A DNA stretch of 64,000 nucleotides, from the NCBI GenBank assembly GCA_029776225.1, contig JAKOTR010000035.1, positions 62,001-126,000 on the forward strand, written 5' to 3'. The stretch comes from Acidobacteriota bacterium. GTDB lineage: Bacteria; Acidobacteriota; Terriglobia; Bryobacterales; Bryobacteraceae. The notes beneath the pieces are model-generated. The model was given only the letters and a program-made list of their open reading frames with translations. It ran no database searches and was not told where the DNA came from. Position 1 is the first letter of the stretch. Every line of letters begins with the position of its first letter. Below, piece after piece: positions 8,183 to 17,313 of this stretch. The translations under genes and the position numbers were made by a program.

Positions 8183-9331
8183 GTGGATCCACGATTCGAC
8201 GAAGTCTTCAGCGACCGGTTTACCAACCCGGAGAACGAAACGTTCAAGGTGGTTTTCTATCCCGACCGCATTTATCATGCCCAGTACCTCAACGCCACGC
8301 GCAGCCCGCGCTACCGCTACAACGTGCACGAGGTCCGCAACCAGCTCGACATCGCGGTGCTCAAGGGCCAGGTGTACATGGATGGCGTTTACCTGTGCAA
8401 CTTTCTGCGCATCGAGTACCGCGCCAGCCGTCTGACGGAACTTGCGCGCGAGCGGAACCGCTTTCTTCGGGACCAGGTCCTCGCCTGGGTGCACCTGCTG
8501 CCCGAAGATCCTTCGCTCGAGGCGCAGGCGACGGTGAAACTGATCTACGACAAGTGGGTGGACGCCTACCAGGTGGAGATTTGGGAAACGCTGGAGCCGC
8601 CGCTGGGCAAGCACCACGATTACACGGTCCTGGACATGATGGGCCAGAACGGATCCATCATCAAGGTGAGCGAGTTCAGCCCCGCCCTGCGGGACGTGAA
8701 GGCCATCCGCCGCGTGGAACTCGCCTTCCGTGAGAACGACCGCGACCTGCCCTTCGGCTACGCCATCCAGAACCCTGAGTGGGACAACAACTTCCTCCGC
8801 ACGCACCAAGAGCCGCGAAGCGATATGCCCAGCTCTCCGGAGAACACGGTGGAGGACAGGTGTTATCTCATCGATTTCCAGCGAGGGTGGTACTTCCATG
8901 CGAAAGACGTGAAGCCGGTGCGCTATTTGAACGCTATGATGGAGCCCGGCAATCCCGATGCGAAGCCGGACAACGTGATCGAGATGCGCTGGCTGGTGCA
9001 GCGCGAGCTGGGCAGCTCGATGGTCTTCTTCCACGAGGTCACCATTCCTCCCGGCAAGGTGGAGGGGATCCACCGCCATATTGGAACCGAGGAACTTTAT
9101 TTCGTGACCCAGGGCAAGGGCACGGCGTACATGGCGGAGGGAGACGATCCCTCCACCGATTCCCTGCCGACCGTGGAGCGCGACGTCTACATGCAGGGCA
9201 AGCTGAAGTGCAAAGCCCTTCCAGTGGAGCCTGGCACGGTGATCTACACCAAGAGCGGAGGCGTGCACGGTATCCGCAATGACGGCAACGAGCCGCTGAA
9301 GTTCGCGGCCTTCCTGTATCACACAGTCTAG
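8183..9331 (+). CDS. Cupin-domain protein with uncharacterised N-terminal region
   Basis: The 382-residue protein uses a GTG start preceded by GAGGAGG. Residues ~1-230 are not recognised. The C-terminal ~120 residues form a cupin: motif 1 is PGKVEGIHRHIGTEELYF (His-x-His and Glu metal ligands), and motif 2 is KSGGVHGIRNDG with the fourth ligand His. Cupins include sugar isomerases, epimerases, dioxygenases and binding proteins. No signal peptide is present. It lies 39 nt after the GMC gene and 12 nt before a second cupin gene, so a shared pathway is likely, perhaps handling the oxidised sugar. That is inference only. Confidence 0.7.
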   Translation: MDPRFDEVFSDRFTNPENETFKVVFYPDRIYHAQYLNATRSPRYRYNVHEVRNQLDIAVLKGQVYMDGVYLCNFLRIEYRASRLTELARERNRFLRDQVLAWVHLLPEDPSLEAQATVKLIYDKWVDAYQVEIWETLEPPLGKHHDYTVLDMMGQNGSIIKVSEFSPALRDVKAIRRVELAFRENDRDLPFGYAIQNPEWDNNFLRTHQEPRSDMPSSPENTVEDRCYLIDFQRGWYFHAKDVKPVRYLNAMMEPGNPDAKPDNVIEMRWLVQRELGSSMVFFHEVTIPPGKVEGIHRHIGTEELYFVTQGKGTAYMAEGDDPSTDSLPTVERDVYMQGKLKCKALPVEPGTVIYTKSGGVHGIRNDGNEPLKFAAFLYHTV

Positions 9332-9343
9332 AGGAGACAGCCC

Positions 9344-10645
9344 ATGGCCACTACAAGCGTTCCTCCCTCGCCGCCGATGCAGGGAACTTCACCGCAGTTG
9401 ATGGCGCACGTCGATAGCGTCTTTCAGGTGGATCCCTCCACGACGCCAAACTACGACAGCGGCAACTCGCTCGTGAAGCTGCTAAGCATCATGGAGAAGA
9501 CAGGGCTTGCCGCGGAGCGGCAGAGTTACCTGGCCAATTCACTCCAGTACCTGTTTCCGATCAGGAGGCTCGAGCTGTACGGTCCGGCGGGCAGCGACTT
9601 CCAGATTCTGGACCCCACGCAGCAGGACAACAAGAACGATTTTCAGAAGCAGAACGTGCGCGATTTCGAGCTGACCGACACGCAACTGGTGCGCGGGTGG
9701 GCCGTCGCCGGCAATAACATCGTGCCTTTCCTGCGCGCCAGCTACCGCGGCGGGCCGGACTCGCTTCTTTCGGAGATGTCCGGCCATCGCCTCGGCCAGC
9801 GCATCAAGCTGTGGATCAGGGTCAACGGCGCGCAGGTTTCCTCGCCGCTGGTGGTGCCCTACAACCCCATCACGGACCGCTACGATATCGAGCTGTGGAA
9901 TTCGCCGGTCCCCGACCTGCGCCCGCTGCTGGATGACAAGGCGCGCGACGCGATGGACCGCGGCGAATTGCAGGTCCGCAACGATCTGGTGCAGGGAGCG
10001 CTGTCGGATTTCGACCGGGGCAAGCTGGAAGACCAGTACACGGTCTTTGTGGCGCCCAACAACACGATGCATCCCGTGCTGCCGCTCCGCATCGAGCTGG
10101 CCTGGGCCGACGAATCCGAGCGCTTCTGGGACTCGCAGAACGGCAACAACTACGTCTACGAGTTCAACATGATTCTGCGCGGCTGGGATGCGTTCCTGGG
10201 CGTGGGCACGAGCCCGAATCCGCACGGCGGCGTGGGATTCCTGGAGTACCGCAACCTGATGTCGAACTATGGCCGCTACGCCGGGCGCAATGAACTAGGC
10301 CGCACGCCCCAGTTCTGGAACTTTGACGCCTTTGGCCGCAAGGACCACAACGGGCGCCGCGAGAACTTCATGGCCGTCGATTACATGGACCTTCACATCC
10401 TCAAGGCCAACTGCGGAATCGGCCTGCACCGGCACCGCGACAATCAGGAGGTGTTCTTCATGATGGACGGGCAGGGTTACATGGTTGTGGGCGATTGGGT
10501 CAAGTTTCCTAACCGCGAGCGGTGCTTCGAAATCCGCACTCTGAGGGCCGGGCATTTCGCTATGCTGAAGGGCGGCAATCTGCACGGCCTGATGAATCCC
10601 AGCGACGAAAACATCTCGCTGTTCATGTTCGGCGGATATGACTAG
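9344..10645 (+). CDS. Second cupin-domain protein of the operon
   Basis: The 433-residue product has an unrecognised N-terminal two-thirds and a C-terminal cupin. Motif 1 reads CGIGLHRHRDNQEVFFMMDG, with His-x-His and Glu. Motif 2 is KGGNLHGLMNPSD, supplying the last His. A good AGGAGA lies before the ATG. The N-terminal part (for example LRASYRGGPDSLLSEMSGH) does not obviously match the preceding cupin protein, so the two are not simple tandem copies. The 3' end overlaps the glgX start by 8 nt, indicating translational coupling. Cytosolic; function unknown. Confidence 0.68.
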   Translation: MATTSVPPSPPMQGTSPQLMAHVDSVFQVDPSTTPNYDSGNSLVKLLSIMEKTGLAAERQSYLANSLQYLFPIRRLELYGPAGSDFQILDPTQQDNKNDFQKQNVRDFELTDTQLVRGWAVAGNNIVPFLRASYRGGPDSLLSEMSGHRLGQRIKLWIRVNGAQVSSPLVVPYNPITDRYDIELWNSPVPDLRPLLDDKARDAMDRGELQVRNDLVQGALSDFDRGKLEDQYTVFVAPNNTMHPVLPLRIELAWADESERFWDSQNGNNYVYEFNMILRGWDAFLGVGTSPNPHGGVGFLEYRNLMSNYGRYAGRNELGRTPQFWNFDAFGRKDHNGRRENFMAVDYMDLHILKANCGIGLHRHRDNQEVFFMMDGQGYMVVGDWVKFPNRERCFEIRTLRAGHFAMLKGGNLHGLMNPSDENISLFMFGGYD

Positions 10646-12701
10646 CGCGCAACCCGTAATTCAGCCGTTCTCGTGGGCGGCCATTGAAGGCTCGCCCTTG
10701 CCGCTGGGCGCTACCTATGTTCCCTCCGAACACGCTTACAATTTCGCGCTCTATGCAAAGGACGCCACCAGGGTTACGCTGCTGCTTTACTCCGAGTCGG
10801 ATCCGGTGACGCCGGTGGACACGTACGAGATGCGCTATCCGGGGAACAAGACCGGGCGCATCTGGCACTGCCGCCTGCCGGCCAGCAGGGTGGAAGCGGT
10901 TAAATACTACGCCTACCGCATCGAAGGCCCGGCAGACATTTCCCAGGGCCACCGGTTCGATCCGGAAAAAATCCTGCTCGACCCCTACGCGGACGCGGTC
11001 TACTTCCCACCCAATCACAGCCGCATGGCGGCGTCGCGGCCGGGACCCAACGACGGGCGGGCGCCGCTGGGAGTGATCGAGATTCAGGGACAACCCTTCG
11101 ACTGGGGAGACGACGTGCGGCCGCGCCACGGCCACGATACCGTCATCTACGAAATGCACGTGAAGGGGTTCACGGCGCGCGCCAACTCGGGCGTGACGCC
11201 GGAGAAGCGCGGTACCTATGCCGGTGTGATCGAGAAAATTCCCTACCTCAAGGAACTGGGGGTCACCGTTGTGGAGCTGCTGCCCGTGTTCCAGTACGAT
11301 CCGCAGGAGCGCAACTACTGGGGCTACATGCCCCTGAACTTTTTCTCGCCGCACCATGCCTATTCGTCGAACCGCACGCCCGGCGCGCAGCTCGATGAGT
11401 TCCGCGAGATGGTGAAAGCGCTGCATGCCGCCGGCATCGAGGTCGTGCTCGACGTGGTTTACAACCACACCACCGAGAGCGACGAAAACGGCCCCACGTA
11501 CAGCTTCCGCGGTATCGACAATTCCACTTACTACCTCCTGCACGAGGACCGCTCGCGATACCGCGACGACACGGGCACGGGAAACACGCTGCACTGCGCG
11601 AACCGCTACGTGCGAAAGATGATCGTGGACAGCATGCGCTTCTGGGCCGAGAAGATGCACGTGGACGGGTTCCGCTTCGATCTGGCGTCCATCTTCACGC
11701 GCAACAGCGACGGCTCCGTCAATTATGACGATCCGCCTGTTATTTCCCAGATTACGAGCGACCCCGCTTTCGAGGACCTGCGGCTCATCGCCGAAGCCTG
11801 GGATGTGAGCGAGTACCAGTTGGGAAAGAGCTTTCCGGGAATTACGTGGTTTCAGTGGAACGGCAAGTTTCGCGACGAGATCCGGCGATTTGTGAAGAGC
11901 GATCCCGGCATGATCGGCTCGCTGATGACGAGGCTTTATGGCAGCGACGACTTGTTTCCCGATGAGCGGGCGTTCGGCTACCGTCCCTTCCAGAGCGTGA
12001 ACTACGTCTGCTCGCACGACGGCTTCTGCCTCTACGACCTGGTCTCGTACAACTTCAAGCGCAACCTGGCGAACGGGCACAACAACACCGACGGCACCGA
12101 CGAGAACTACAGTTGGAACTGCGGCTGGGAAGGCGACGAAAACGTCCCTGCCGAGGTGTTAGCCCTGCGCAAGCGCCAGGTGAAGAACTTCTGCACCCTG
12201 CTGATGCTGGCCAACGGCACGCCTATGTTTGTGGCCGGCGATGAGTTTATGAACACGCAGGGCGGCAACAACAATCCCTACAACCAGGACAACGAGACCA
12301 CGTGGCTGAACTGGGACCTTCTCGAGCGCAACGCCGACATCTTCCGGTTCTTCAAAAAGATGATTGCGTTCCGGAAAGCGCACCCCTCGATCGGGCGCAG
12401 CACCTTCTGGCGCAGCGACATTGAATGGTATGGAACCTCCGGCCCTCCGGACTTGAGTTACAACTCGCATTCGCTGGCCTATCTGCTGCGGGGCGGCTCC
12501 GTGGGCGATCAGGATATCTACGTGATGATCAACGCATGGTGGGAGCCGCTGACGTTTGACTTTCAGGGCGGGAACCCCGGAGGATGGCAGCGCGTCGTGG
12601 ACACGAACCTTCCCAGCCCTGAGGACATCAACGATCCCGTGCCTGTGACCAACGCACGCTACACACTGGGTCCGCGTTCCGTCGCCGTCTTCGTGCGGTA
12701 A
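10638..12701 (+). CDS. glgX: GlgX-type glycogen debranching enzyme (GH13, isoamylase family)
   Basis: The 687-residue protein has an N-terminal E-set/CBM48 domain (LPLGATYVPSEHAYNFALYA) and a GH13 barrel with all four conserved regions: region I at D272 (DVVYNHT), region II DGFRFDLAS with the nucleophile D348, region III EAWD with the acid/base E386, and region IV SHDG with H460 and D461. RNYWGYMPLNFFSPHHAY is typical of GlgX/TreX/isoamylase enzymes, which cleave alpha-1,6 branch points in glycogen or limit dextrins. It closes the operon and is translated from an ATG inside the preceding cupin gene. No glycogen synthase or phosphorylase gene lies in the window. Confidence 0.85.
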   Translation: MTSAQPVIQPFSWAAIEGSPLPLGATYVPSEHAYNFALYAKDATRVTLLLYSESDPVTPVDTYEMRYPGNKTGRIWHCRLPASRVEAVKYYAYRIEGPADISQGHRFDPEKILLDPYADAVYFPPNHSRMAASRPGPNDGRAPLGVIEIQGQPFDWGDDVRPRHGHDTVIYEMHVKGFTARANSGVTPEKRGTYAGVIEKIPYLKELGVTVVELLPVFQYDPQERNYWGYMPLNFFSPHHAYSSNRTPGAQLDEFREMVKALHAAGIEVVLDVVYNHTTESDENGPTYSFRGIDNSTYYLLHEDRSRYRDDTGTGNTLHCANRYVRKMIVDSMRFWAEKMHVDGFRFDLASIFTRNSDGSVNYDDPPVISQITSDPAFEDLRLIAEAWDVSEYQLGKSFPGITWFQWNGKFRDEIRRFVKSDPGMIGSLMTRLYGSDDLFPDERAFGYRPFQSVNYVCSHDGFCLYDLVSYNFKRNLANGHNNTDGTDENYSWNCGWEGDENVPAEVLALRKRQVKNFCTLLMLANGTPMFVAGDEFMNTQGGNNNPYNQDNETTWLNWDLLERNADIFRFFKKMIAFRKAHPSIGRSTFWRSDIEWYGTSGPPDLSYNSHSLAYLLRGGSVGDQDIYVMINAWWEPLTFDFQGGNPGGWQRVVDTNLPSPEDINDPVPVTNARYTLGPRSVAVFVR

Positions 12702-12786
12702 GCTCGCGCCATTATCCTGCCCCTGGAGCGGCAACCCTGGAGAGCTCCGCCCGGATTACAATGTAGACAAGCAGTCCAACTCAATA

Positions 12787-12845
12787 CCGCCCGCGTAAAG
12801 GGTAGGGCGGAACATGCCGCCCAAAAGGGGATGGGTGGTACATCC
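12787..12845 (+). promoter_or_regulatory. Leader with mutually exclusive hairpins
   Basis: CCGCCC (12787-12792) can pair with GGGCGG (12805-12810), or that same GGGCGG can pair with CCGCCC (12817-12822). The two helices exclude each other. A further GGATG/CATCC hairpin follows (12829-12833 with 12841-12845). The segment lies upstream of the start at 12886, in a gap whose only promoter-like element is a weak TACAAT at 12757-12762. This resembles an attenuator or switch, but I recognise no ligand class. Confidence 0.35.
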
Positions 12846-12885
12846 ATGCATTCCGGTTCGCAGCCTTTTTTCTGGGGGAAATGGC

Positions 12886-13464
12886 ATGCTGCTGGGAAAC
12901 ATCCGAAGTGCCGCTCTGTGCACCGCCGCGCTTGTGCTTTGCTCCGCGCTCCTGGCGGCGGATGCCGAATTGAAAATCGTGGTGCTGGAAGGGCAAGGCG
13001 CCATCAACAATATACGCCAGTCAACGGCGAAGCCTCCCGCGGTTCGTGTGGAGGACAGGGCGGGCCGGCCAGTGCCGGGCGCCCGGGTCACCTTTGTGCT
13101 TCCCGATATAGGGGCGGGCGGCGTGTTCCCTAACGGACAGACTTCGCAAACCGTCGTGGCCGATGGGGAAGGCCGCGCGGCTGCCCACGGGCTTCGCCCG
13201 AACAACGTCGCCGGGCGCTTTCTGATCCGGATCGACGCGGTGCACGGCGACCGGAGGGGGCACGCCGTTCTGACTCAGACGAATGTGGCGCCACCGGCGG
13301 ATCGCCGCATTTCCAAGAGAACCCTGATTATCATCGGCGCGGCCGCGGGTGTGCTCACTGGGGTTCTGATCGCGACGCGCGGCGGGGGAAACAGCAGCGC
13401 GGCGGCGCCCGCGGGCGGCACCGTCATCACCCCCGGCAGTCCCGTTTTCGGACCGCCCCGTTGA
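12886..13464 (+). CDS. Exported Ig-like domain protein with C-terminal membrane segment
   Basis: The ATG at 12886 is chosen because GGGGGAAA precedes it and a clear signal peptide follows (NIRSAALCTAALVLCSALLA). The 192-residue protein has one bacterial Ig-like (Big_1-type) domain: AVRVEDRAGRPVPGARVTF, then TSQTVVADGEGRA. A hydrophobic segment (TLIIIGAAAGVLTGVLIA) follows, then a Gly/Ala/Pro tail. It is probably anchored to the membrane with the Ig domain outside the cytoplasm. It is the first of three closely spaced genes for exported proteins. Function unknown. Confidence 0.68.
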   Translation: MLLGNIRSAALCTAALVLCSALLAADAELKIVVLEGQGAINNIRQSTAKPPAVRVEDRAGRPVPGARVTFVLPDIGAGGVFPNGQTSQTVVADGEGRAAAHGLRPNNVAGRFLIRIDAVHGDRRGHAVLTQTNVAPPADRRISKRTLIIIGAAAGVLTGVLIATRGGGNSSAAAPAGGTVITPGSPVFGPPR

Positions 13465-13468
13465 CGCC

Positions 13469-14434
13469 ATGCGACCGCTTGCCGCTGCTCTGATTCTGCT
13501 GGCCTGGCAGGCCCCGGCCCACGGCCCTGCCATCCGGGGGCCCATGCTCGGATATGTGTTCGACCCGGGCGCCGCGGCCATACGGCCCATCCTGGGAATT
13601 CCGGGGGCGGCCACGCTCGGCGCTCCGCTGGATCTCGGCGAACCTATCGTCCGGGCGGTGATCTCGCCGCGGCAGGACTTCGCGCTCGCGGTTGCCGCCT
13701 CCGATTCCCGCGTGCTGGCAGTCAGCCTGCCATCCGGAACGGCCGAGGGCTGCGAGTGTGCGCCCGGCCCGGACCGCATTCTTTTCAGCCCGCGCGGGGA
13801 TGCCGCGGCGCTTTACTACTCAGCCGGTGCGAGGCTTCGCGTTCTCCCGCGCGCCGGGACGGCTCGGGGCGGAGAGTTCGACCTTTCGCTTTTTCCCGGT
13901 GAACTGACCGCGCTTGCGGTGAGCGACTCCGGCGCCGCGCTGGCCGCCTTTCTCAATGAATCGGCGGGGATCGTGTACTACCTGGAGTCCGGCCGGGAAC
14001 CGGGGCTCGCGCTTTCGCTGAGCCGGGCGTCCGCGCTGGCCTTTCTCCCGGCAAGCTCCGACGCGCTTGCAACCGACGATGTGGACGACCGCCTGTACCT
14101 CATTCGGGATCCGGGCGGCCGCGCGGAAGTCACCTTGACGGCGGCCGCCGGCGACGGCTTGGAAAAACCTGCCGCGGTCCTCGGCCTAGAAAAATCGCGG
14201 GCGTTAACCGCGGATGCTCGTGGCATCGTTATGACCGATCTCACCGCGGGCTTCTCCTCGGTGATCGAGTGCGGGTTCGCTCCAGGCGATCTTCAGCCTT
14301 TGGGCGGTTCCGTTTACCGGCTGGCGGCGCCGTCTCCGGGTCCGCTGTGGTTTCTCGACGGCGGCGCGCCCGGCGCACGGGTGTTTTTCGTTCCGCCAGA
14401 TAACTTTGCTCCGCCGCAGGAGGAACAGCCATGA
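13469..14434 (+). CDS. Exported protein, possible beta-propeller
   Basis: The 321-residue product starts 4 nt after the preceding stop and has a short signal peptide (RPLAAALILLAWQAPAHG). The rest is made of short beta-rich units with recurring patterns such as VRAVISPRQDFALAVAASD, DRILFSPRGDAAALYY and LTALAVSDSGAALAAF. This suggests WD40-like or YVTN-like propeller blades, though no single family is certain. Its stop overlaps the next start as ATGA, implying translational coupling with the Ig-repeat protein. Role unknown, probably at the cell surface or in the periplasm. Confidence 0.6.
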   Translation: MRPLAAALILLAWQAPAHGPAIRGPMLGYVFDPGAAAIRPILGIPGAATLGAPLDLGEPIVRAVISPRQDFALAVAASDSRVLAVSLPSGTAEGCECAPGPDRILFSPRGDAAALYYSAGARLRVLPRAGTARGGEFDLSLFPGELTALAVSDSGAALAAFLNESAGIVYYLESGREPGLALSLSRASALAFLPASSDALATDDVDDRLYLIRDPGGRAEVTLTAAAGDGLEKPAAVLGLEKSRALTADARGIVMTDLTAGFSSVIECGFAPGDLQPLGGSVYRLAAPSPGPLWFLDGGAPGARVFFVPPDNFAPPQEEQP

Positions 14435-17310
14435 GGCGCGGCATGTTTCTCCTGGCGGCTGCGCTGGCGTTGGCCCCATCCGGGACGCTTCAGCTCGCGA
14501 GAGCCGACGTCAAAATTGCCACGAACTCCTTGCCCGACGGCAGGGTGGGCGTACCTTACTCAGCTTCGCTCGACGTGAGAGGCGGCCGGCCGCTCTATCG
14601 CTGGACTGTCTCCGGCGATCTCCCTCCGGGCTTGAGCCTTGAACTGATCACCGGCGCCATTACGGGTATCCCTGAAGTGGCCGGGGTCTTTGACTTCGTG
14701 GTCCGGGTCACCGATTCCAGGGGCGACTCGGACACCGCGTCCTTCCGGATCAGAATCCGTACGGCTCCAGAGGTGGGTCCGCTGGTGGTCGCCACGGCTT
14801 CGCTGCCGGCGGGGATGGTGGGTCTGCCGTATTCTGCGCCCCTGCTTGCTCAAGGGGGCGTCCCTCCGTATTCGTGGTCCGCTTCGGGGCTGCCAGCTGG
14901 CCTCGGCATCGGTTCGGGCGGGATCGAGGGGACTCCGGCGCAGGCGGGGACGTTTCCGGTGACCGTGGAAGTCACCGACAGCTCGTCCGCATCGGCCACA
15001 AAGGATCTCGTGATCAACGTGGCGCCCGCCCTGACGATCACCACGGGCGCGCTCCCCACAGGCAAAGCCGGCTCGGAGTACTCAGCCCAGCTCGAGGCCA
15101 TCGGGGGAAGCCCGCCTTATACCTGGTCCATAGCCTCGGGCGCGCTTCCCGCGGGACTGAGCCTCAAAGGCTCGCAAATCTCCGGAACGCCGGCTTCCGG
15201 GGGGACGCGAGACTTCACACTCCGCGTTTCGGATTCCGCGGGGGCTTCGGCGGTGAAAGCTCTGAGCATCCTGATTGAACCCAAGGCGCCGCCGCTGGCC
15301 ATCTCAACGGGCTCACTGCCCGACGGGCGGACCGGCGCACCCTACAGCCAGACGGTGACGGCTACGGGAGGCACGCCGCCCTATTCGTGGTCGGTAATTT
15401 CGGGTACGCTCCCCGCCGGCCTGACGCTTGGAGCGGGCCAGATTATGGGCACGCCTACCGACGGCGGCACGGCGCGGTTTACTCTCCAGGTGAAGGACAG
15501 CGCCGGAGAAACCGCAACCAAGGCCTTCACGATAACCATTGAGTCTGCGTTGCAAATCGCCAGCCCGAACGTGCTACCCGCCGGGGCTGTGCATGCCCCT
15601 TATCGCTACAATCTGATGGCGGCCGGAGGGGAGCCGCCTTATTTCTGGGAGATCACCGGAGGCTCGCTTCCGCCCGGCCTGACTCTGGCGGACAACGCGA
15701 TCTCCGGTAATCCCACCGCCGAGGGGAATTACAGCTTTTCGGCACGGGTCACAGACAAAGCGGGCGGGTCCGAGAGCGGCACATTCTCGGTCAAGATCAA
15801 CCCCGGCCTGACGATCACGAGTACCTCGCCGCTTCCCGCCGCGGCCGTCGGGACACAGTATTCTCAGGCGCTTGCGGCGCTGGCGGGCGCGCCGCCTTAT
15901 GAGTGGTCCGTTGTTTCCGGCGCCGTGCCCAGCGGCCTGAGCCTCGATCCAAGGACCGGCGTGCTGAGCGGCACCCCGTTGGTTGGCGGCACCTTCGATT
16001 TCACCGTACAGGTCAGGGATACCGCCGGCTCCTCGGTTTCCAAACCGTTCACGATCACGGTCGTATCGGCGCTTTCCATCGCAACGGCGAGCCCGCTTGC
16101 TTCCGGCGCCGTCGGCGTGCCGTATACGCAATCGCTCAGCGCGACAGCGGGCACGTCGCCGTATACCTGGGCGATCGCGGCAGGCGCGCTTCCTCCGGGC
16201 CTGACACTGGATGCCGCCGCGGGAATCATCACCGGCACGCCATCGGCAACCGGGACGTTTGAATTCACCGTGCAGGTACGCGACTCGCTGTCCGCCGCGG
16301 CTTTCAAAATCCTCGCCATCACCATCGCGCCGGCAATCGCCATCGCGAATGTGTCACCGCTACCGCCGGGAACCGCAGGAGAGCCCTATTCCCACCAGTT
16401 GAGCGCGCAAGGCGGCGTCGCGCCCTATACCTGGTCGGTGGTGGGGGGAACGCTTCCGGCGGGACTGGTGCTCGACGGCGCCCAAGGCCTGATTAGCGGA
16501 ACTCCGCAGGCCGCCGGCGACTACGAATTCACTCTTCGCGCCGCCGATGCCGCGGGAGGAGCCGCCACGGCTACCGCAACCCTGCACATCGGGCTGGTCG
16601 CGCCGCCCGCAGTGGCAATCACCGGGCTGCCGAAGACGGCCGGACCGCTCGCCCAGCCGCAGGTAAGTGTGAGCATCGAGGCGCCGTATTCGCTTCCGCT
16701 CACGGGCCAGCTCGTGTTGACGTTCACGCCGGACGCCATCGTGCCCGGCGACGATCCCGCGATCCAGTTTTCAACTGGAGGCCGCACCGTGGACTTCAGC
16801 ATTCCGGCGAACTCCACGCAGGTGAATCTGCCTGCGCCCCAGATCGCGCTACAGACGGGCAGCGTGGCCGGTACGATCACTGTTTCGGCGGTCCTAAGGG
16901 CTGGCGGCGTGGACGCCACACCTTCCCCGGCGCCCGTCCGCACGCTCAGGGTCCCGCGTTCCGCCCCTGTGATCCGGAGTTTGAAGAAGGTCACCACGGC
17001 GACCGGTTTCGAAATCTGGATAACGGGATATTCGCCCTCACGCGATCTGACACAGGCGTCTTTCCGGTTTACGCCGGCGAGCGGGAGCAATCTTCGCACA
17101 ACGACGGCAACTCTTCCGCTCGCCGAGTCAGCGCGGCAGTGGTACGAGGATCCCGCCTCAAGGCTATTCGGCAGCCAGTTTACGATCGTGCAACCCTTTA
17201 CGTTGCAGGGCAGCGCGGACGCAATTGGAGCGATTTACGTAACGCTTTCCAACACCGCGGGAACCTCCGAGGAGGTCCTGGTTCCGGAAGATACGGCAGG
17301 CGGAAATTGA
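14431..17310 (+). CDS. Large exported protein with eight putative-Ig (He_PIG) repeats
   Basis: The 959-residue protein has a signal peptide (FLLAAALALAPSGTLQLARA) followed by eight tandem repeats of roughly 85-90 residues. Each begins like ITTGALPTGKAGSEYSAQL, continues with GGxPPYxWSxxxGxLPAGL and ISGTP, and ends with FTxxVxDSAG. This is the He_PIG cadherin/Ig-like pattern common in surface proteins of Acidobacteria. About 240 unassigned residues close the protein. Such proteins are usually adhesins or scaffolds outside the cell. No LPxTG or PEP-CTERM-like sorting tail is seen. It is coupled to the two upstream genes. Confidence 0.75.
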   Translation: MRRGMFLLAAALALAPSGTLQLARADVKIATNSLPDGRVGVPYSASLDVRGGRPLYRWTVSGDLPPGLSLELITGAITGIPEVAGVFDFVVRVTDSRGDSDTASFRIRIRTAPEVGPLVVATASLPAGMVGLPYSAPLLAQGGVPPYSWSASGLPAGLGIGSGGIEGTPAQAGTFPVTVEVTDSSSASATKDLVINVAPALTITTGALPTGKAGSEYSAQLEAIGGSPPYTWSIASGALPAGLSLKGSQISGTPASGGTRDFTLRVSDSAGASAVKALSILIEPKAPPLAISTGSLPDGRTGAPYSQTVTATGGTPPYSWSVISGTLPAGLTLGAGQIMGTPTDGGTARFTLQVKDSAGETATKAFTITIESALQIASPNVLPAGAVHAPYRYNLMAAGGEPPYFWEITGGSLPPGLTLADNAISGNPTAEGNYSFSARVTDKAGGSESGTFSVKINPGLTITSTSPLPAAAVGTQYSQALAALAGAPPYEWSVVSGAVPSGLSLDPRTGVLSGTPLVGGTFDFTVQVRDTAGSSVSKPFTITVVSALSIATASPLASGAVGVPYTQSLSATAGTSPYTWAIAAGALPPGLTLDAAAGIITGTPSATGTFEFTVQVRDSLSAAAFKILAITIAPAIAIANVSPLPPGTAGEPYSHQLSAQGGVAPYTWSVVGGTLPAGLVLDGAQGLISGTPQAAGDYEFTLRAADAAGGAATATATLHIGLVAPPAVAITGLPKTAGPLAQPQVSVSIEAPYSLPLTGQLVLTFTPDAIVPGDDPAIQFSTGGRTVDFSIPANSTQVNLPAPQIALQTGSVAGTITVSAVLRAGGVDATPSPAPVRTLRVPRSAPVIRSLKKVTTATGFEIWITGYSPSRDLTQASFRFTPASGSNLRTTTATLPLAESARQWYEDPASRLFGSQFTIVQPFTLQGSADAIGAIYVTLSNTAGTSEEVLVPEDTAGGN

Positions 17311-17313
17311 CGA

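Noticed and set aside
6263-10645. Long open frames on the strand opposite the GMC, cupin and glgX genes, up to several hundred codons.
   Set aside because: They are mirror frames of high-GC coding sequence, rich in Arg/His/Val, without ribosome sites or recognisable domains.
14431-16600. Repeated DNA within the Ig-like gene taken as a tandem repeat array.
   Set aside because: The repetition is at protein level; the nucleotide copies are well diverged and belong to one coding sequence.
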